From the NCBI RefSeq assembly GCF_002245895.1, contig NZ_NPJZ01000001.1, forward strand, positions 3,446,501 through 3,510,500: DNA of 64,000 nt. The letters are read 5' to 3'. The position numbers and the translations under genes were made by a program. Positions 60,949 through 64,000 of the stretch are shown here, piece after piece. The stretch comes from Rhodococcus sp. OK302 (lineage in GTDB: Bacteria > Actinomycetota > Actinomycetes > Mycobacteriales > Mycobacteriaceae). The notes under the pieces are model-generated. The model ran no database searches, was not told where the DNA came from, and saw nothing but the letters and a program-made list of their open reading frames with translations. Within the stretch, counting starts at the first letter, position 1. Every line of letters starts with the position of its first letter.

Positions 60949-62250
60949 GTGGTGCTCAGTGCGCGTTCCGTCCCCGGTAGTAAGACCTTCGCCAAAGTGC
61001 GTGTCCTGCCGCCCGTCGTAAAACTGCTTTTGCTCTCGATGGTGCTGTTCAACATCGGCTTCTACTTGGTAGTTCCGTTTCTCGCAGTGCATCTTTCGGA
61101 GGATCTGGGATTCGCAGCCTGGGTAGTGGGACTGGTGCTGGGTCTGCGTATGTTCAGCCAGCAGGGGATGTTCTTCATCGGAGGAAGCCTCGCCGACAGA
61201 TTCGGTAAGCGTCCGATCATCTTGTTGGGCATCGCCGTTCGTGTCGTCGGCTTCCTGATGCTCGGACTTGCCGAAAGCATGGCCGCCGTCATCGTGGGAA
61301 TTCTGCTCGTCGGGTTCGCCGCTGCTTTGTTTGCTCCGGCGGTGGAATCTGCGAACGCGGAGTACGGACGTGAACTCGAAGAGTCCGGGGTAATGCGTCG
61401 GACCGATCTGTTTGCGGTAGAACAGATGTGCAGTCGGCTGGGGACGGTGATCGGACCAGCTCTCGGTGCCGCGTTGCTGGTGTTCCCGTTCTCATGGACG
61501 GCGTCGGCAGCGGCAATCATGTTCGCGATCATGTGGGTGGGATTTTTCGTCTGGTTTCCGCGTCCGAACGATGGTCAAGATTCCGCCGGGCAGGTATCTA
61601 CATACACCTTGCGGGACGTCTGGCGAAGTGTGCTGACCAACAACAACTTTCTCCTCTTCGCGACACTCTGCAGCTTTCAGTTGGTGGCATACAGTCAGCT
61701 GTATCTGATGCTGCCCGAGCAACTCGAACGTGGAATCGGTTCGCAATCTGCACTCGGCTGGTTCTACGTCGGTGCAGCAGTGCTCGTGATCGTCGGTCAG
61801 GGGCCGACGGTTGCGGTGGCGCACCGTATCGGGCATCGCCGAGCGATCACCTTCGGACTGTTGCTGATTTCCGTGTCGTTCTTGGTTCCGCTGGCCACCG
61901 GTGTATCGACCACTGCCTCGGCGTCGACGCAGATCGCGGGACTGGCCGCCTGGATCGGTTTGCTACATCTCGGACAGATGCTGATGGTGCCGCCGATGCG
62001 GGACACCATCGCGATCCTCGGCCGGGAAAGCAACCTCGGGGCGCATTTCGGCATGCTCAATACCATCGGCGGACTTCTTGCCTTGCTCGGAACGGTGGGT
62101 GTCGGGTTCGCGTACGACCTCATCGACAACGGCCACGCCGGAGCAGCGACACCATGGGTGATCGTTGCACTCTGCGTGGCCGTCTCGGCTGCGACGCTCT
62201 GGCTGTGGTCGGGTCGAACGAAGGTTATCGAGCCGCGATCGTCTGATTGA
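60949..62250 (+). CDS. MFS transporter
   Basis: 433 residues from the GTG at 60949; a TTG 30 bases earlier is possible. Twelve helices; the loop 2-3 motif reads GGSLADRFGKRPIILLG, typical of MFS drug/solute exporters, and VAHRIGHRRAIT lies in the second half. Substrate unknown. Its 3' end overlaps the convergent siderophore-binding protein gene by 26 bases, which raises the possibility of a link to iron uptake or siderophore export. Confidence 0.85.
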   Translation: MVLSARSVPGSKTFAKVRVLPPVVKLLLLSMVLFNIGFYLVVPFLAVHLSEDLGFAAWVVGLVLGLRMFSQQGMFFIGGSLADRFGKRPIILLGIAVRVVGFLMLGLAESMAAVIVGILLVGFAAALFAPAVESANAEYGRELEESGVMRRTDLFAVEQMCSRLGTVIGPALGAALLVFPFSWTASAAAIMFAIMWVGFFVWFPRPNDGQDSAGQVSTYTLRDVWRSVLTNNNFLLFATLCSFQLVAYSQLYLMLPEQLERGIGSQSALGWFYVGAAVLVIVGQGPTVAVAHRIGHRRAITFGLLLISVSFLVPLATGVSTTASASTQIAGLAAWIGLLHLGQMLMVPPMRDTIAILGRESNLGAHFGMLNTIGGLLALLGTVGVGFAYDLIDNGHAGAATPWVIVALCVAVSAATLWLWSGRTKVIEPRSSD

Positions 62251-63247
62251 TCTTCGCGACAAAATCTTCGAGGACAAACGGGATGGTCAACGGGTTGGGC
62301 ATGGAGACGGCGTCGCTGACGATGGGGTCCAGGCTGATCAGGCCGCCGGACTTGACGACGTTCAGATTGGTGAACGCCGCCTGTGACTCCATTTCGGGGC
62401 GAGCCTTCTCGTAGTTGTCGAACAGCAGGTAATCGCATTCGAGAAGGTCGTAGTTCTCGGCTGAGACCTCGTAGTTGAGCTTGCCCGCGAACCGTTCCTT
62501 CAGGGCGGCGGGCGCGGTGAATCCCAACTGGGTGAGCAGCTGAGCCCGCGCGGCCTCAGGGCTGAAGGCACGCAGTTTTCCGTCGCTCCACCGAATGACG
62601 AGTGCGGCCGTCTTACCCTCGAACTGCGGGTTTTCGGCGCGCGTCCGAATGATCAATTCTTCGACCTCTCGGACCTCGTGCTTTGCCTGGGCGGGCACTC
62701 CCACTGCCGTGCCGATGCGGGTGGTCACTTCCTGCCAGGGGAGTACCCAATCGGTTTGGTCGGCGGCGTGCAGGACTGTCGGGGCAATAGCGCTGAGCTG
62801 CTTGTACAGGTCCTCGTCGATCGCGTTGTTGACCGCGATGATCAAGTCGGGAGCCGCGGCCACGATGGTTTCGATGTTGAACTCGGTGGTGGCATTGGCC
62901 AACGGCGTCGGCTCTGCGCCTTGAACGCTGGAGTCGGCCCAGACACCGATTCCGTCGTCGGTCGATCCCTTCCAGACCGGAACCAATACCGGGGTCAGCC
63001 CGAGAGAGAGCAGGACGTCGGCGTCGCCGATGCCGACTGCAGCGATTCGGCTGGGGGCCTGGTCGATCGTGGTGGATCCGAACTTGTGATCGATGGTGAC
63101 CGGGAATGCATTCGGCTCGGCGTGCCCGCTCTCCGTCGTCGCCGCTGTGTTGTCATTCGAACTGTCGCCGCAGGCAGCCAGTACAAATCCTGCCGCTGTG
63201 GCAAAAGTGACGGACAACATTGCGCGACGACTCAACATAGGGTTCAC
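62225..63247 (-). CDS. Iron-siderophore ABC substrate-binding lipoprotein
   Basis: 340 residues. The signal begins LSRRAMLSV, fitting a twin-arginine motif, and ends in lipobox VLAAC (Cys at 26), so it is probably a Tat-exported lipoprotein. Class III binding fold: PSRIAAVGIGDADVLLSLG, AAPDLIIAVNNA and FVLEDFVAKINQ at the end. A DtxR/IdeR-like box lies 22 bases before its start. No permease or ATPase is adjacent. Confidence 0.92.
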   Translation of the reverse strand: MNPMLSRRAMLSVTFATAAGFVLAACGDSSNDNTAATTESGHAEPNAFPVTIDHKFGSTTIDQAPSRIAAVGIGDADVLLSLGLTPVLVPVWKGSTDDGIGVWADSSVQGAEPTPLANATTEFNIETIVAAAPDLIIAVNNAIDEDLYKQLSAIAPTVLHAADQTDWVLPWQEVTTRIGTAVGVPAQAKHEVREVEELIIRTRAENPQFEGKTAALVIRWSDGKLRAFSPEAARAQLLTQLGFTAPAALKERFAGKLNYEVSAENYDLLECDYLLFDNYEKARPEMESQAAFTNLNVVKSGGLISLDPIVSDAVSMPNPLTIPFVLEDFVAKINQTIAAR

Positions 63248-63268
63248 GGCTACCTCGATCTAAGTAGG

Positions 63269-63287
63269 GTTGGGTATCCTAACCATA
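63269..63287 (-). promoter_or_regulatory. Iron box (IdeR/DtxR-type operator)
   Basis: On the minus strand TATGGTTAGGATACCCAAC matches 14 of 19 positions of the IdeR consensus TTAGGTTAGGCTAACCTAA. Located in front of the siderophore-binding lipoprotein gene, so iron repression is likely. Confidence 0.65.
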
Positions 63288-63317
63288 GTCGACGGCAGCG
63301 CCGGAAGGCCGCCCGAT

Positions 63318-64000
63318 ATGATCACGCTCATGGATTTCAGCAAGGGACACGGCACGCAGAACGACTTCGTTGTTCTCCCTGACCTCGACGTTCGCATCGA
63401 TCTCGAGCCCGGCAAAGTCGCGGCGCTCTGCGATCGTCAGCGTGGATTGGGAGCTGACGGCATCTTGCGCGTCGCTCGGGCCGGTGCACTCGCAGAAGCG
63501 GGAGTCCTGGCCGAGATTCCGGCTGGAGTTGCCGCTGACGACTGGTTCATGGACTACCGCAACGGAGACGGTTCCATCGCCGAAATGTGCGGCAACGGTG
63601 TCCGTGTATTTGCGCATTATCTGAAGGCTTCCGGCCTCGAGAACCGTGGTGAATTTGTCGTCGGCAGTCGGGCCGGCGCTCGTCCGGTTATCGTCCATTC
63701 CGCTGACGGCACGGTTGGTGAGGTCACCGTCGCAATGGGCATGATCAAGGAACTGGGTTCGAGTACAGCGACGATCGACGGGCGCACGTTCACGGGACTC
63801 GGCATTGATGTCGGGAACCCACACCTTGCCTGCGTCGACGCCGCGCTCACCCCGGAAATGCTGGCGGCACTCGATCTCGGTGGTGCACCGGTGTTCGACC
63901 CGGCATTCTTCCCGCACGGAGTGAACATCGAAATTGTCACGGCTCTGCAGGACGGCAGCGTCAACATGCGCGTCCATGAGCGAGGCGTAGGCGAGACGCG
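63318..64000 (+). CDS. dapF: Diaminopimelate epimerase, 3' truncated by window end
   Basis: The first 227 codons are present. Start at the ATG 63318, which has GGAAGG 10 bases before it; a second ATG four codons later is the alternative. [12 protein letters not shown] at the N-terminus, [20 protein letters not shown] with the first catalytic Cys, and GNPHLAC-type and EIVTALQ motifs follow. The second catalytic Cys lies beyond the window. Interconverts LL- and meso-diaminopimelate for lysine and cell wall; shares the pathway with dapA. Confidence 0.95.
   Translation, partial: MITLMDFSKGHGTQNDFVVLPDLDVRIDLEPGKVAALCDRQRGLGADGILRVARAGALAEAGVLAEIPAGVAADDWFMDYRNGDGSIAEMCGNGVRVFAHYLKASGLENRGEFVVGSRAGARPVIVHSADGTVGEVTVAMGMIKELGSSTATIDGRTFTGLGIDVGNPHLACVDAALTPEMLAALDLGGAPVFDPAFFPHGVNIEIVTALQDGSVNMRVHERGVGET

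Overview
The window comes from a high-GC actinobacterium of the mycolic-acid group. The gene order and protein features fit a Rhodococcus, most likely the R. erythropolis/qingshengii group; that placement is inference. GTG starts are common, and much of 28-64 kb follows the order known from Mycobacterium tuberculosis: thyX-dapA-rnj-ftsK-argA-pgsA-cinA-clgR-pspA-pspM, then glycosyltransferase-DUF3046-recA-recX, then miaB-(Rv2732c-like)-DUF349-(Rv2728c-like)-miaA-dapF. No rRNA, tRNA, insertion sequence, prophage or CRISPR array was seen.

Layout. 1-5.8 kb: the 3' end of a siderophore operon. It holds the last module of a non-ribosomal peptide synthetase whose specificity residues point to N5-hydroxyornithine, then a ferric-siderophore binding lipoprotein, an exporter-type MFS protein and a siderophore-interacting reductase, all joined by ATGA overlaps. 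5.7-9.2 kb: a decayed region with a broken secreted nuclease/phosphatase gene and a broken TetR gene that keeps a perfect 14-bp operator-like palindrome. Between them lie an intact D-serine dehydratase-like enzyme and a small cysteine-rich protein. 9.2-12.2 kb: a methyltransferase, unknown proteins and a YhhN-family lysoplasmalogenase. 12.2-27.7 kb: the complete nuoA-nuoN operon for respiratory complex I on the minus strand. nuoG has an apparent one-base frameshift at its 3' end, in a run of five G. 27.9-29.5 kb: a receiver-like protein (nuo neighbour as in M. tuberculosis), an SRPBCC protein and a ribbon-helix-helix protein with a 12-bp repeat array over its own start.

29.6-42.5 kb: thyX, dapA, RNase J, ftsK, terC, argA, pgsA, cinA and the envelope-stress set clgR-pspA-pspM. 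A candidate SigE-type promoter lies before clgR and a 15-bp tandem repeat before pspA. 42.5-44.4 kb: the biotin ECF transporter bioY-M-N. 44.6-49.2 kb: a 58-residue membrane protein, a PIG-L deacetylase, TetR-glpD, a glycosyltransferase and DUF3046. 49.2-51.1 kb: recA-recX, with both a LexA box and a PafBC-type promoter. 51.1-54.5 kb: gluABCD-like amino-acid ABC transporter. 54.6-64 kb: tRNA i6A37 modification genes miaB and miaA with conserved neighbours, a class F-type sortase, an MFS protein, a second iron-siderophore binding lipoprotein with an iron-box-like site, and the start of dapF, cut by the window end.

No clearly new multi-gene system is evident. The most notable observations are the terminal hydroxyornithine NRPS module without a thioesterase, the nuoG frameshift, the ribbon-helix-helix operator array, the dual recA control sites, the sortase lacking its usual arginine, and the orphan palindrome of a dead TetR gene.
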